Assembly (NCBI RefSeq): GCF_008704495.1 | Contig: NZ_CP023699.1 | Coordinates: 5,642,001-5,706,000 of the forward strand | Reading direction: 5' to 3' | Origin: Streptomyces kanamyceticus | GTDB lineage: Bacteria; Actinomycetota; Actinomycetes; Streptomycetales; Streptomycetaceae | Length of the DNA: 64,000 bases | Part shown: positions 24,708-33,579 of the stretch, piece by piece | Layout: every line of letters starts with the position of its first letter | Numbering within the stretch: position 1 is the stretch's first letter | Notes under the pieces: model-generated | Databases searched by the model: none | Told to the model about the DNA's origin: nothing | Seen by the model: only the letters and a program-made list of their open reading frames with translations | Program-made: the position numbers and the translations under genes

Positions 24708-24965
24708 GCGGCCCCCTCCTGCGTACCGTTTCTGACCCTCACTCGAATGTAGTCGGCGCCGCTGACAGCGCACTCCTGTTTACGGCAAAGGGCGCCCCCG
24801 GCGGGCACCGGATGATAGTGACGGTGACCTGCTGGTGTTTCATGGGAGACAGCTGGGGCAGCCGAAGCAGAACGAAGCGTAGGGATTGCTTCCGGATCAC
24901 CGTGCTGAGCAGGGCGGACAGACCGAGTCGGCGGAACAGGGCAGGGCGAGCGAGAGGCGTGACGC

Positions 24966-25340
24966 GTGACGCTCAAGGTGACGATGGACGAGCGGTCCGG
25001 CTGGGCCGTGCTGTGCGTCTCGGGCGAGATGGACCTGCTGACCTCGCCCGTGGTGCGTCAACACGTGCACGACTTCGTGGCCGAAGGCCGCCGCAGCATC
25101 GTCCTCGACCTCTCCGAAGTGCTGTTCTGCGACTCCAGCGGCGTCGGCGTACTGATCGCCACGCGCCGTCTGATCCGTTCCTGCCAGGGCAGGTTGCGCC
25201 TGATCCTGCCCGCGCGCGGCGCGGAGGACGGCTCGCACGTGAACCGCGTCCTCGCGGCCCTGGGCGTACGACGGCTCTTCGAGGTCTACCCGGACGTCGG
25301 CGCCGCGCTCGACGAGACGGCGGCACCGCTCTCCGCGTGA
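24966..25340 (+). CDS. STAS-domain anti-sigma factor antagonist
   Basis: A 124-residue single STAS domain. The phosphorylatable serine is in the conserved DSSG (Ser57/Ser58) within LDLSEVLFCDSSGVGVLI. Such proteins bind a partner anti-sigma kinase and free a sigma factor when unphosphorylated. GTG start with GAGAGG upstream. No cognate kinase is adjacent; the nearest RsbW-like ATPase is encoded at 30717-31211. Confidence 0.9.
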   Translation: MTLKVTMDERSGWAVLCVSGEMDLLTSPVVRQHVHDFVAEGRRSIVLDLSEVLFCDSSGVGVLIATRRLIRSCQGRLRLILPARGAEDGSHVNRVLAALGVRRLFEVYPDVGAALDETAAPLSA

Positions 25341-25344
25341 GCGG

Positions 25345-25806
25345 TCACACGTGCCGCTTGGCCGCCGCCACGAAGGAGTTGATGGCCTCGCGCGAGACCC
25401 GGCGCCGCTCGGCGAGCGCGTCCCTGTCGGCGGCCTTGTGCACCTCGGCGACGTCTTCGAGGGCCGCTGCCGCCTGCCGCACGAGCGCGTCGTCCGCGGT
25501 CAGCAACTGCACCCGGAACAGCGCCTCCTGAGCTTCGGAGCGCAGCTCGTAGGACTGGAAGCGCGCCGCCTCGCTCTCCTCGTGCCGGTTCTCCTCGCGC
25601 CGGAACCAGCGGTCGACCAGGAGCCGCCGGTAGCCGACGAGCGCACCCGCGTAAGCGCAGTACGCGTCGATCCGTTCCTGCCGCAGCTTCTCGCCGCGCG
25701 TGAACTCCTCCGTCCGCTCGATCGCCCGCCGCTGAAAGGAGTGCGTGACCCCCGCACCGAGCAGGGTTCCCAACACCGCTATGACACTCGCCGCAACCGC
25801 TTCCAC
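25345..25806 (-). CDS. Small membrane-anchored hypothetical protein
   Basis: A 153-residue protein with one N-terminal hydrophobic segment (about 3-22, VAASVIAVLGTLLGAGVTHSF) followed by a charged, helical and probably coiled-coil cytoplasmic domain (RRAIERTEEFTRGEKLRQERIDAYCAYAGALVGYRRLL...). GTG start at 25806. It is convergent with the STAS gene, four bases apart. I recognise no domain; similar short proteins are widespread in Streptomyces. Confidence 0.7.
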   Translation of the reverse strand: MEAVAASVIAVLGTLLGAGVTHSFQRRAIERTEEFTRGEKLRQERIDAYCAYAGALVGYRRLLVDRWFRREENRHEESEAARFQSYELRSEAQEALFRVQLLTADDALVRQAAAALEDVAEVHKAADRDALAERRRVSREAINSFVAAAKRHV

Positions 25807-25988
25807 GCGGAACAGTGCAGCACATCACGGCTGTGCCACACCCGTGTCGCGGAATTTCCGCGGTCTTGGCACAAGCGCCGGTTTCCCGTCTCCCCGGCGT
25901 CTTCGAAGACGTACGCTCGCTGCGAGAAGTACCAGGCAGCACCAGGAAAGACACCCCCCAACCGCGGAAGTGAGGCGGCCCGAAGATC

Positions 25989-26501
25989 ATGGACAGTGCC
26001 GAGTACGAGCGTAGGATCGCGGCCCGGTTCGCCACCTTCGACCAGGACGGCAACGGCTACATCTCCCGTGAGGACTTCAGCACGGCGGCGGCCGCGCTGT
26101 GTGCGGAGTTCGGCGCCACGGCGCGCTCCGAGAAGGGCCAGGCCCTCTACATCGGTGCCGAGGCGTTCTGGCAGGGCATGGCCGGGATCGCGGACCGGGA
26201 CGGGGACCAGCGCATCACCCGGGACGAGTTCGTGGGCGGCGCGGTGAAGCGGCTGCGGGACAACCCCGGCCGGTTCGCGGAGATCGCGCGCCCCTTCCTG
26301 CTCGCGGTGCTGCGCGTCGCCGACAGCGACGGCGACGGCTCGGCGAGCCCCCAGGAGGCCCAGCGCGCGCTGAAGGCCCTCGGCGTGCCCGAGGACATCG
26401 CGGCCGCGGCGGCCGCCGCGCTCGACGCCGACCGTGACGGCCGGGTCTCCGAGGAGGAGATCGTGCGGGCCTTCGCGGCGTACTTCACGGTGCCCGAGTG
26501 A
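25989..26501 (+). CDS. Four-EF-hand calcium-binding protein (calerythrin-like)
   Basis: A 170-residue protein with four EF-hand loops: DQDGNGYISRED (18-29), DRDGDQRITRDE (69-80), DSDGDGSASPQE (112-123) and DADRDGRVSEEE (146-157). Loops 1, 2 and 4 keep the bidentate Glu/Asp at position 12; loop 3 is also acidic there. Spacing matches calerythrin and other actinobacterial Ca2+-binding proteins that buffer or signal calcium in the cytosol. There is no signal peptide. It is a single gene. Confidence 0.93.
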   Translation: MDSAEYERRIAARFATFDQDGNGYISREDFSTAAAALCAEFGATARSEKGQALYIGAEAFWQGMAGIADRDGDQRITRDEFVGGAVKRLRDNPGRFAEIARPFLLAVLRVADSDGDGSASPQEAQRALKALGVPEDIAAAAAAALDADRDGRVSEEEIVRAFAAYFTVPE

Positions 26502-26525
26502 TCCGTTGTTGAGCGCGGTCGCTGC

Positions 26526-28103
26526 CTAGGGCCGCGAGAAGCGTTCCCGCAGGCGGTACTTGAGCACCTTGCGCAGTGTCTCGTTGCGCGGGAGGGCCTC
26601 CACCACCTCCAGTTGCTCCGGCAGCTTGTAGGTGGCGAGGCCCTCCTCGCGCAGGTACGAGGTGACCGCGGCCAGCGTCAATTCCGGTGCGCCCGGCGGC
26701 TGTTCGAGGACCGCGCAGACCCGTTCCCCGCGCTCGGGGTCGGGCAGCCCGACGACCGCCGCGTCGCCGACGGCCGGGTGCTGGTGGAGCAGGTCCTCGA
26801 TCTCCTTGGCCGAGATGTTCTCGCCCTTGCGGATGATGATGTCCTTGGCCCGCCCGGTCAGGACCAGATGGCCGCTCTCCTTGACGTGGCCGAGGTCGCC
26901 GGTGATCAGGAAGCCGTCCGCGTCGAAGACGCCCGCGCTCTGCCCGGGGTCCAGGTAGCCCTGGCAGACGGCCTCGCCGCGCAGCCGCACCTCGCCGTCC
27001 GTCCCGGGCGGCAGCTCCTTGCCCTCGGCGTCCGTGACGCGGATCCGCATGCCGTCGGGCGGCAGCCCCTCGGTCGTCGCGAGGTTCTCCGCCGTGTCGT
27101 CGGGCGCGCCCATCGTGATCATCGGCACTTCGGTCATGCCGTAGCCGTGGGTGAGCTGGCAGCCCATCTCGCGTACGACGGCGTGATAGATCTCCGGAGG
27201 CTTGGGCGCCCCGCCGCCCGCGAGGAGGCGCAGCGTGGGTATGAGCCGTTCGCCGGGCGGCAGTTGGCGCTGCTGGGTGAGGAACATCGAGTAGAACGCC
27301 GTCGAGCCGCCCGCCACCGTCACGCCGTGCCGCCGGTAGCCGTCGAGCGAGTCCGGCAGCGCGAACCGCTCGAACATCACCGCGGGGAAGCCGTAGAGCA
27401 GCAGCATCACGGTGTAGTCGGGGCCCGCGATGTGCGCGAAGGGGAACGCCATCGAGCCGACGTCGGACGAGGTCAGGTGCAGCGCGTGGGCCAGGCACGA
27501 GCCGCCCGCGATCAGCGAACGGTCGGTGTGCAGCACGCCCTTGGGGTCGGAGGTGGTGCCCGACGTCCAGTAGATCCAGCGTACGGAGGTGCCGTCGGCG
27601 GGCGGCGCGGGCAGCACCGCGGGGTCGCCGTCGGGCAGCTCGTCGTACGCCTCGAAGACCGTGAATCGGCCCTGCTCGGCGAGGCTCCGGGCCATCGTCG
27701 TGTGGTCGAAGCCGCGCCAGACGCCGGGCACCGCGAAGAACTCCGCCTTCGACTCCCGCAGCGCGAAGCCGACTTCGCGGTCGCGGTAGAAGGGGATCAC
27801 CGGGGACTGGACCGCGCCGATGCGGGCAAGGGCGAAGGAGAGCAGCGCCGTCTCGATGCGGGTGGGCAGCTGCCAGGCGACGACCGTGCCGGGGCGTACG
27901 CCCATCGCGTACAGGCCCGCCGCGACGCGTTCGGCGCGGTCCCGCAGCCCGCCGAAGGTCAGCGTTTTGTCGTCGGCGGGGTCGTCGGCCGACTGGATGA
28001 GGACGGGCGCTTCGGGGGTGAGTGCGGCGCGGCGCTCGATGAGCTCCCAGAGGGTGCGGGAGGCGCCCAGTTCGTACGCGGTCTCGTTCTCCGAGGTCCT
28101 CAT
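26526..28103 (-). CDS. AMP-forming acyl-CoA synthetase (alicyclic-acid type)
   Basis: A 525-residue class I adenylate-forming enzyme: phosphate loop YWTSGTTSDPKGV (about 178-190), GYGMTEVPMITMG, TGDLGHVKESGHLVLTGRAKD and a hinge/catalytic Lys region in ALPRNETLRKVLKYRLRE. It activates a carboxylic acid to its CoA thioester. The wording is closest to cyclohexanecarboxylate/cyclohexene-carboxylate CoA ligases and to actinobacterial FadD relatives. It is divergent from an acyl-CoA dehydrogenase pair, and a CTGAC-N5-GTCAG palindrome lies 31 bases before its ATG. The catalytic motifs are intact. The true substrate is unknown. Confidence 0.9.
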   Translation of the reverse strand: MRTSENETAYELGASRTLWELIERRAALTPEAPVLIQSADDPADDKTLTFGGLRDRAERVAAGLYAMGVRPGTVVAWQLPTRIETALLSFALARIGAVQSPVIPFYRDREVGFALRESKAEFFAVPGVWRGFDHTTMARSLAEQGRFTVFEAYDELPDGDPAVLPAPPADGTSVRWIYWTSGTTSDPKGVLHTDRSLIAGGSCLAHALHLTSSDVGSMAFPFAHIAGPDYTVMLLLYGFPAVMFERFALPDSLDGYRRHGVTVAGGSTAFYSMFLTQQRQLPPGERLIPTLRLLAGGGAPKPPEIYHAVVREMGCQLTHGYGMTEVPMITMGAPDDTAENLATTEGLPPDGMRIRVTDAEGKELPPGTDGEVRLRGEAVCQGYLDPGQSAGVFDADGFLITGDLGHVKESGHLVLTGRAKDIIIRKGENISAKEIEDLLHQHPAVGDAAVVGLPDPERGERVCAVLEQPPGAPELTLAAVTSYLREEGLATYKLPEQLEVVEALPRNETLRKVLKYRLRERFSRP

Positions 28104-28133
28104 GCGGTCCAGATCCCCTCTTGAAGGGCGTAA

Positions 28134-28148
28134 CTGACGGATAGTCAG
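28134..28148. promoter_or_regulatory. TetR-type operator, site 1
   Basis: CTGACGGATAGTCAG, perfect 5-bp arms, upstream of the CoA ligase encoded at 26526-28103. It is identical to site 12 at 61586. On the minus strand it overlaps a plausible -10 (TATCCG). Confidence 0.75.
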
Positions 28149-28211
28149 ATCAGGTCGAGAGCGTAAGCTTCGACGCCTTGTCGGTCCAGGGGTGCGGGGC
28201 TAGCCTGCCTT

Positions 28212-28226
28212 CTGACGGGTCATCAG
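28212..28226. promoter_or_regulatory. TetR-type operator, site 2
   Basis: CTGACGGGTCATCAG, one arm mismatch (ATCAG for GTCAG), 34 bases before the acyl-CoA dehydrogenase GTG at 28261. Confidence 0.7.
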
Positions 28227-28260
28227 ATAGCCCGGTGGGGCTGTGGGAGGTAGGCGCCGC

Positions 28261-29424
28261 GTGGACCTCACGTACACCGCGGAGGAGGACGAGTTCCGGG
28301 CGCGCCTGAGCCGGTGGCTCGCCCGGACGCTCCCCGAACTGCCGCCGCCCCCCGACCCGCTGGACTGGCCGGGGCGGCGGGCGTACGACATGGGGTGGCA
28401 GCGCAGGCTGTACGACGCCGGGTACGCCGGCCTGCACTGGCCCGTCGACGCGGGCGGCCGGGGCGCGACGCCCACGCAGCACCTGATCTACCTGGAGGAG
28501 ACGGAGAAGGCGGGCGCACCCTACGTAGGGGCCAATTTCGTCGGCCTGCTGCACGCGGGCCCGACCATCGCCTCCGAAGGGAGCGCCGAACAGCGCGCGC
28601 GGTGGCTGCCGCCGGTGCTGCGCGGCGACGAGGTGTGGTGCCAGGGCTTCAGCGAGCCCGACGCCGGATCCGACCTCGCGTCGCTGCGCACGCGCGCGTG
28701 GCGCGACGGCGACCACTACGTAGTGAGCGGATCCAAGATCTGGACCTCGCACGCCGAGGTCGCCGACTGGTGCGAACTCCTGGTCCGCACCACCCCGGTG
28801 AGCGAGTCCGTGCCCAAGCACCGCGGCATCTCCTGGCTCGCGATGCCGATGGACGCGCCCGGGATCACCGTGCGTCCCTTGCGTACGCTCGCCGGGTCCA
28901 CGGAGTTCGCCGAGATGTTCCTCGACGAGGTCAGGGTGCCGGTGGCCAACCGGGTCGGCGACGAGAACGACGGCTGGCGCGTGACGATGGTGACCCTGTC
29001 GTACGAGCGGGGCACCGCCTTCGTGGGGGAGGTGGTGGCCTGTCGGCGCGTCCTTGGCGAACTCGCCCGCGAGGCAAGCAAGAACGGCCGCTGGGACGAC
29101 GCGGTCCTGCGCCGCAGGCTCGGGCGCCTCAGCGCGGAGTTCGGCGCCCTGTGGCGGCTCACCCAGTGGAACGTGAGCGAGTCCCAGCACACCGGCGGGG
29201 TGCCGGGCGTCGGCGGCTCGGTCTTCAAACTGCGCTACTCGCACGCGCGCCAGGAGCTGTACGACGCGGCCGCCGACGTGCTCGGCCCCGGCGCGCTCGA
29301 CCTCGGCCACCCGTGGGCCCTCGACCGGCTCTCCTCGCTGTCCTACACGATCGCCGCGGGGACCTCGCAGATCCAGCAGAACATCGTCGCCGAGCGGATA
29401 CTCGGCCTCCCGAAGGGGCGGTGA
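28261..29424 (+). CDS. Acyl-CoA dehydrogenase, large-type subunit
   Basis: A 387-residue FAD-dependent acyl-CoA dehydrogenase: an N-terminal helical domain, a middle beta domain with WCQGFSEPDAGSDLASLRT (about 130-148) and KIWTSHAEVADW, and a C-terminal domain ending in TIAAGTSQIQQNIVAERILGLP. Where the medium-chain family has the catalytic Glu (YEGTSQIQ), this protein has Ala (AAGTSQIQ), so its base must lie elsewhere or the enzyme works as a heteromer, as in actinobacterial steroid FadE pairs. GTG 28261 has GGGAGG upstream. The next gene, 7 bases away, encodes a short partner subunit. Confidence 0.9.
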   Translation: MDLTYTAEEDEFRARLSRWLARTLPELPPPPDPLDWPGRRAYDMGWQRRLYDAGYAGLHWPVDAGGRGATPTQHLIYLEETEKAGAPYVGANFVGLLHAGPTIASEGSAEQRARWLPPVLRGDEVWCQGFSEPDAGSDLASLRTRAWRDGDHYVVSGSKIWTSHAEVADWCELLVRTTPVSESVPKHRGISWLAMPMDAPGITVRPLRTLAGSTEFAEMFLDEVRVPVANRVGDENDGWRVTMVTLSYERGTAFVGEVVACRRVLGELAREASKNGRWDDAVLRRRLGRLSAEFGALWRLTQWNVSESQHTGGVPGVGGSVFKLRYSHARQELYDAAADVLGPGALDLGHPWALDRLSSLSYTIAAGTSQIQQNIVAERILGLPKGR

Positions 29425-29431
29425 GGTCCGT

Positions 29432-30328
29432 ATGGATTTCCAACTCACAGAGGATCAGCGCGCGTTGCGGGACGGCGTGCGCGACCTCCTGGAGGGGCGG
29501 TTCGACCGCGCGGCGCTGCGGGCCGCCGTGGACGCGTCCGAGCGGGCGGGGACCGCACCGCTCGACCGGGAGCTGTGGCGCGAGCTCGGCGCCGCCGGGT
29601 TCTTCTCGCTGACCCTGCCGGAGGCCGAGGGTGGCGTCGGGCTCGGGCTCCCCGAGGCGGTGCTCGCCTTCGAGGAGGCAGGGCGGGTGCTGCTGCCGGG
29701 GCCCTTGGTGGCCACCTTCCTCGCCGCGGGGGACATTCCGGGCGCCGCGTCCGGGGACGTGATGGTGACGTCCGCCGACGGGTCGCTGGTCGCCTGGCTC
29801 GACGAGGCCGACGTCGTACGCGGGGACGTGAGCGGCGCCGTCCCCGCCCGGTCGGTTGACCCGCTGACACCGCTGCACCGGCTGCCTGCTGGTGGCTCCG
29901 GGGCCTCCGGCGGCGCTTTCCGGGCCGGTGCCGGTGCGCTGCTCACCGCCGCCGAGCAGCTCGGCAGCGCCGCGCGCACCACGGAGATGGCCGTTCAATA
30001 TGCCCGCGAACGGGCACAGTTCGGACAGTTGATCGGTGCCTTCCAGGCCGTGAAGCACCTCTGCGCACAGATGCTCGTACGCGCGGAGACCGCCCGCGCC
30101 GCCGTCTACGCGGCGGCCGTCACCGGGGACCCGCTGGAGGTGTGCGGGGCCAAGCTGCTCGCCGACGACGCCGCGGTGCGCAACGCGAGGGACTGCCTCC
30201 AGGTGCACGGCGGGATGGGCTTCACCTGGGAGGCGGACGTGCACCTGCATCTGAAGCGGGCCTGGGTGCGGGCCGGTGCCGGGCGGTCGGCGGGCGACGC
30301 CGAGGAGGCGCTCGCCGCCGCGCTGTGA
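29432..30328 (+). CDS. Acyl-CoA dehydrogenase, short partner subunit
   Basis: A 298-residue protein, about 80 residues shorter than a standard acyl-CoA dehydrogenase: the middle beta domain is largely missing (after LLPGPLVATFLAAGD it passes quickly to GAGALLTAAEQLG). The C-terminal helical domain is intact, with YARERAQFGQLIGAFQAVKHLCA and HGGMGFTWEADVHLHLKRAW. This resembles the partner subunits of alpha2beta2 steroid-type FadE enzymes, in which the two chains share FAD sites. It follows its large-type subunit by 7 bases, so the two surely form one operon. Confidence 0.88.
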   Translation: MDFQLTEDQRALRDGVRDLLEGRFDRAALRAAVDASERAGTAPLDRELWRELGAAGFFSLTLPEAEGGVGLGLPEAVLAFEEAGRVLLPGPLVATFLAAGDIPGAASGDVMVTSADGSLVAWLDEADVVRGDVSGAVPARSVDPLTPLHRLPAGGSGASGGAFRAGAGALLTAAEQLGSAARTTEMAVQYARERAQFGQLIGAFQAVKHLCAQMLVRAETARAAVYAAAVTGDPLEVCGAKLLADDAAVRNARDCLQVHGGMGFTWEADVHLHLKRAWVRAGAGRSAGDAEEALAAAL

Positions 30329-30716
30329 CCGCGCGCTGTGACGTCACGGAGCGTCGATATCGGGTTGTGTCCTACGCGTGACTCGTCACGGCACGGAGTC
30401 GGTGTCCGCCTCGGGTACCTTGTGTGAGATGCGAGTGGTTCTGAGGCTGAGCCATCCCGGTGTTGCCCCTGAGGCCGCGCCGGACCCGGCAATGCGCGCC
30501 GCTCGCAGGGCGGGGAGGGATTTCGAACCCCCCTGTTCGACCCCCGGCGGGACGCGTCGCACAGTATGCAGCACGCGTACTCCTTCGCGCTGGAATATGC
30601 CCGAAGCGCTTGTTGGGGTGACTGAACGTCAATCATGCTGTCTCCCAAGGGGATCACGTTCGGTGACCCTGTGGAGTCGCGAGGCGATGTGTCCGCCGGT
30701 TCGGATGGTGTGAGCG
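30329..30716. other. Intergenic region before RsbW-like gene
   Basis: This 388-base gap holds no convincing gene. It contains a small palindrome, CGTGACTCGTCACG (30376-30389), and a stretch at 30516-30534 resembling a reverse tRNA T-arm that does not fold into a tRNA. The promoter of the ATP-binding protein is presumably in its right half. A TGA lies in frame two codons before the GTG at 30717, so the gene cannot extend upstream. Confidence 0.4.
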
Positions 30717-31211
30717 GTGCAGGTGCTTCAAGTTCAGCTGGAGGTCGGGGCCGACCCGGCAGAGGTGGGACGGGCCAGGCGATGGGCCCGTTCGCGGCTC
30801 GCCGGCTCGGGGATACAGGCGGACGAGCCGGTCGCCGAGACGCTCATCCTGCTGATCTCGGAGCTCGTCACCAACGCCGTTGTGCACACGGGCTGTCCGG
30901 CCGTTCTGCGCATGCTGCTCCCGGACGTTCCCGGCCCCGCCGACGCACCCGGCACGGTCCGGGTCGAGGTGGCCGACAGCAGCGCCCGTCCGCCCAGGCC
31001 CCGGCACGCGGAGGGCGACGACACCAACGGCCGCGGTCTTGAACTCGTCGACGGCCTCGCCGACCGGTGGGGCTGGCAGCACGAGGGTGCGGGCAAGAGC
31101 ATCTGGTGCGAGATCGACCGGTGTGACGCGGGCGTCGCCGCGGCCACGTTCGACGGGACGACCTATGACGACGCCGACGCGGGCGCCGATGCCGCGTACG
31201 AGGCCGTCTGA
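30717..31211 (+). CDS. RsbW-like ATP-binding regulatory protein
   Basis: A 164-residue HATPase_c_2 protein of the anti-sigma/serine kinase type common in Streptomyces. The N box is ELVTNAVVHTG (about 49-59), the G1 region is VRVEVADSSARPPRPRH, and GRGLELVDGLADRWGWQ gives the G2 box. The C-terminal 30 residues are an acidic tail rich in Asp and Ala. It may phosphorylate a STAS protein such as that encoded at 24966-25340, but no partner is adjacent. The GTG start is imposed by an upstream in-frame TGA. Confidence 0.85.
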   Translation: MQVLQVQLEVGADPAEVGRARRWARSRLAGSGIQADEPVAETLILLISELVTNAVVHTGCPAVLRMLLPDVPGPADAPGTVRVEVADSSARPPRPRHAEGDDTNGRGLELVDGLADRWGWQHEGAGKSIWCEIDRCDAGVAAATFDGTTYDDADAGADAAYEAV

Positions 31212-31615
31212 GCCGGTGCGCGCCCAGGTGGCCGGGCCGGTCTGAGCCCCCTGCCTGGACTTCTGCCCCCGTATGCGCCGTCGCGTGCCACGATGCGCGC
31301 GCCCGTGCGCGGGTAGGCCAAAGCAGGCATAAGCCGTTAATCGCCGAACAGGTATTGACGTAGCGTGTCCGATTGATCACGCTTGTGTGCAGCGATTCGC
31401 TGCGAGGGGACGTCGAGGGTGCTCAGTGACGGGAGGGTCCTTGACGAGACGTGGGTCGTGATTCGGCGTCGGTCCCTTCGGGGGCACGAGGGGCAGGGTC
31501 AAGCGCCGGAGCCGGATGGCGGCGCGCGCGGCATCGCGCTCGGGGCGGAAGCCGACGCGCCGCCTTTCCGGAGGGTCCCGGGAGGTTCCGGGAGGCTTGG
31601 GAGCCCTGAGGCTCG
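31212..31615. other. Intergenic region, no clear gene
   Basis: This 404-base gap lies between the RsbW-like gene and the end of the cyclase gene (convergent). A TTGACG hexamer (31355-31360) and the near-palindrome GCAGCGA-T-TCGCTGC (31389-31403) suggest a plus-strand promoter. A frame from the GTG at 31420 (VLSDGRVLDETWVVIRRRSL) looks protein-like for 20 residues but then becomes low complexity, so it is not called. Confidence 0.35.
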
Positions 31616-32575
31616 CTACAGCACGGCGACCGGTGCCACCGGCGTCCCCGTGCCGCCGATGAACGGCTCGGGCATCGCCGAGAGCAGGAAGGCGTAGCGG
31701 GATTCTTCTGCACAGGCTGTGGACAACTTTTCCAGATCCCAGTTCTGGCCCTGCAGCATCCCCATCTCGACCAGGTCGAGCGCGTGCACGGGCAGCCACA
31801 GGTTCTCGATCTCCGGCGGGAAGATCTCGAAGGTCAGGGTGTCGTTGGCGACCGCCGCGACGTCGTGCGCGTGGAACCACTCGGGCGTGCGCAGCGAGAG
31901 GCCCGGTGAGGGGTAGGCGTACGCGTGCTTGTCGCCCGCCAGATAGACCTGGAGCTGTCCGGTGCGGACGAGCACGATGTCCCCGGCCCGCACCGTGACA
32001 CCCCCGAACTCCGCTGCCTCGTCCAGTTCTTCGGGCGTGACCGCGTGATCGCCGGGCAGCCGGTCGAGGCCCTTGGCGCGCGCGACGTCGAGCAGGACGC
32101 CGCGCGAGACGACGTACGGCACCTTGTCGATGCCGCTGTGCCGGGCGCCCGCGTGTGCGGTGATGCTGTCCGCGGGGCGGCCGTTGTAGATCTTTCCCGA
32201 GTGCGAGACATGGGTGAGCGCGTCCCAGTGGGTGGCCGTCTGCAGGCCCATGGTGACCGCGTCGTCGCTGGTGGCGACCGTGCCGGGGCCGAAGATCTGC
32301 TGGTTGATCTGCACCATCGTGTGGAGCGGGTTGACCCGCCCGGGGATCATCCCGGTCTGTACGCCGTCCTCCTTGAGCGGCAGCGCGAGCGGCACGCGCC
32401 GACCGCTGCGGACGGTCGCCGCGGCCTCGCGCACGACCTCGTCGGTGACGAGGTTGAGCGTGCCGATCTCGTCGTTCGACCCCCAACGGCCCCAGTTGTT
32501 CACGCGCTTGGCGATGTCGTGGAACTCGGGCGGCAGCGCGCTGGGTGCCGCGTCCGCGCCTGGTGAGTCTGACAT
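31616..32575 (-). CDS. Cyclase-family metal-dependent hydrolase
   Basis: A 319-residue protein of the cyclase family (kynurenine formamidase-like fold). The metal motif appears as THWDALTHVSHSGK (about 110-123), a form of H-x-G-T-H-x-D-x-x-x-H, and further ligand candidates lie in VVSRGVLLDV and VRAGDIVLVRTG. Members hydrolyse amides, lactones or cyclic diketones. ATG 32575 follows GGGGAGGA, and the longer upstream frame is spurious. It is divergent from the SDR operon with two operator sites in between, so it probably belongs to the same catabolic regulon, perhaps opening a ring or lactone. That role is inference. Confidence 0.85.
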   Translation of the reverse strand: MSDSPGADAAPSALPPEFHDIAKRVNNWGRWGSNDEIGTLNLVTDEVVREAAATVRSGRRVPLALPLKEDGVQTGMIPGRVNPLHTMVQINQQIFGPGTVATSDDAVTMGLQTATHWDALTHVSHSGKIYNGRPADSITAHAGARHSGIDKVPYVVSRGVLLDVARAKGLDRLPGDHAVTPEELDEAAEFGGVTVRAGDIVLVRTGQLQVYLAGDKHAYAYPSPGLSLRTPEWFHAHDVAAVANDTLTFEIFPPEIENLWLPVHALDLVEMGMLQGQNWDLEKLSTACAEESRYAFLLSAMPEPFIGGTGTPVAPVAVL

Positions 32576-32605
32576 GAGTCCTCCCCGGGGCTTGTCTTTC
32601 GGTAT

Positions 32606-32637
32606 CTGACGGGTCATAGAATCTAACGGTCCGTCAG
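32606..32637. promoter_or_regulatory. TetR-type operators, sites 3 and 4
   Basis: Two adjacent sites lie in the divergent promoter region of the cyclase and SDR genes: CTGACGGGTCATAGA (32606-32620, right arm degenerate) and CTAACGGTCCGTCAG (32623-32637, one mismatch). Confidence 0.65.
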
Positions 32638-32659
32638 AAACCGCGGGAAGGGGCCGGGC

Positions 32660-33571
32660 GTGGGGAACTTCTTGGCAGGCAAGGTGGTGGCCGTGACCGG
32701 CGCCGGGCGCGGCATCGGCAGGGCCGTCGCGCTCGCCGCGGCAGCCGAGGGAGCGAGGGTCGTCGTCAACGACTACGGCGTCTCCATGGAAGGCGGCGAG
32801 CCGACCAGCGAGATAGCCGACGCCGTGGTCAAGGAGATCCAGGCCGCGGGCGGCGAGGCCGTCGCCGTCGCCGACGACATCTCCACCATGGCGGGCGGCC
32901 AGCGCATCGTCGACGTCGCGCTCGCCGAGTACGGGCGCGTCGACGGCGTCGTCTGCGTCGCCGGGATCCTGCGCGAACGCATGCTCTTCAACATGTCCGA
33001 ACAGGAGTGGGACCCCGTCGTCGCCACCCACCTGAAGGGCACCTTCACCGTCTTCAGGGCCGCGTCCGCCGTCATGCGCAAGCAGGGCACCGGCACGCTC
33101 ATCGGCTTCACCAGCGGCAACCACCAGGGCTCCGTCGCGCAGGCCAACTACAGCGCGGCCAAGGGCGGGATCATCTCGCTGGTGCGCAGCGCGGCGCTCG
33201 GCCTCAACAAGTACGGCGTGACCGCCAACGCCGTCGCGCCCGTCGCCCGTACGCGCATGTCGGCGAACGTGCCGATGGAGCTCAAGGAGATCGGCGAGCC
33301 CGAGGACGTCGCCGCCCTCGTCACCTATCTGCTCAGCGACCGGGCCCGCGAGGAGAAGATCACCGGGCAGGTCTACACGATCGCCGGACCCAAGATCGCC
33401 GTCTGGGCGCAGCCGCGCGAGCTGCGGGCCGGGTACGCGGACGGCGCATGGACCCCGGAGAAGATCGCCGACTTCCTGCCGGGGACGGTCGGCGTCGACC
33501 CCATGCCGATGCTGGCGCAGCTGGAGGCCATGGCCAAGGCGGCGGCCGCCAAAGACCGGCCGAACGCGTAG
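32660..33571 (+). CDS. SDR-family 3-hydroxyacyl-CoA dehydrogenase-like
   Basis: A 303-residue short-chain dehydrogenase: NAD(P) motif TGAGRGIG (13-20), VAGIL (100-104), and the catalytic triad Ser152, Tyr164, Lys168 (NYSAAKGG). The C-terminus is about 50 residues longer than a classical SDR and reads YTIAGPKIAVWAQPRELRAGY, as in the Hsd4A/multifunctional-enzyme type that oxidises 3-hydroxyacyl-CoA or 17-hydroxysteroid groups. GTG start. It is the first gene of an SDR-acyl-CoA dehydrogenase-alcohol dehydrogenase operon. Confidence 0.88.
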   Translation: MGNFLAGKVVAVTGAGRGIGRAVALAAAAEGARVVVNDYGVSMEGGEPTSEIADAVVKEIQAAGGEAVAVADDISTMAGGQRIVDVALAEYGRVDGVVCVAGILRERMLFNMSEQEWDPVVATHLKGTFTVFRAASAVMRKQGTGTLIGFTSGNHQGSVAQANYSAAKGGIISLVRSAALGLNKYGVTANAVAPVARTRMSANVPMELKEIGEPEDVAALVTYLLSDRAREEKITGQVYTIAGPKIAVWAQPRELRAGYADGAWTPEKIADFLPGTVGVDPMPMLAQLEAMAKAAAAKDRPNA

Positions 33572-33579
33572 GCGGGGCC

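Noticed and set aside
30516..30534. Reverse-strand tRNA T-arm-like sequence (GGTTCGAAATCCC type)
   Set aside because: The loop has an extra base, the stem is imperfect, and no matching acceptor stem or anticodon arm lies upstream on the minus strand.
30378..30713. Plus-strand 111-codon frame before the RsbW-like gene
   Set aside because: It has no ribosome site, odd composition (many Cys, Arg and Ser) and atypical codon use.
31420..31697. Plus-strand frame starting VLSDGRVLDETWVV
   Set aside because: The first 20 residues look protein-like, but the rest is low complexity with poor codon bias and it overlaps the cyclase 3' end.
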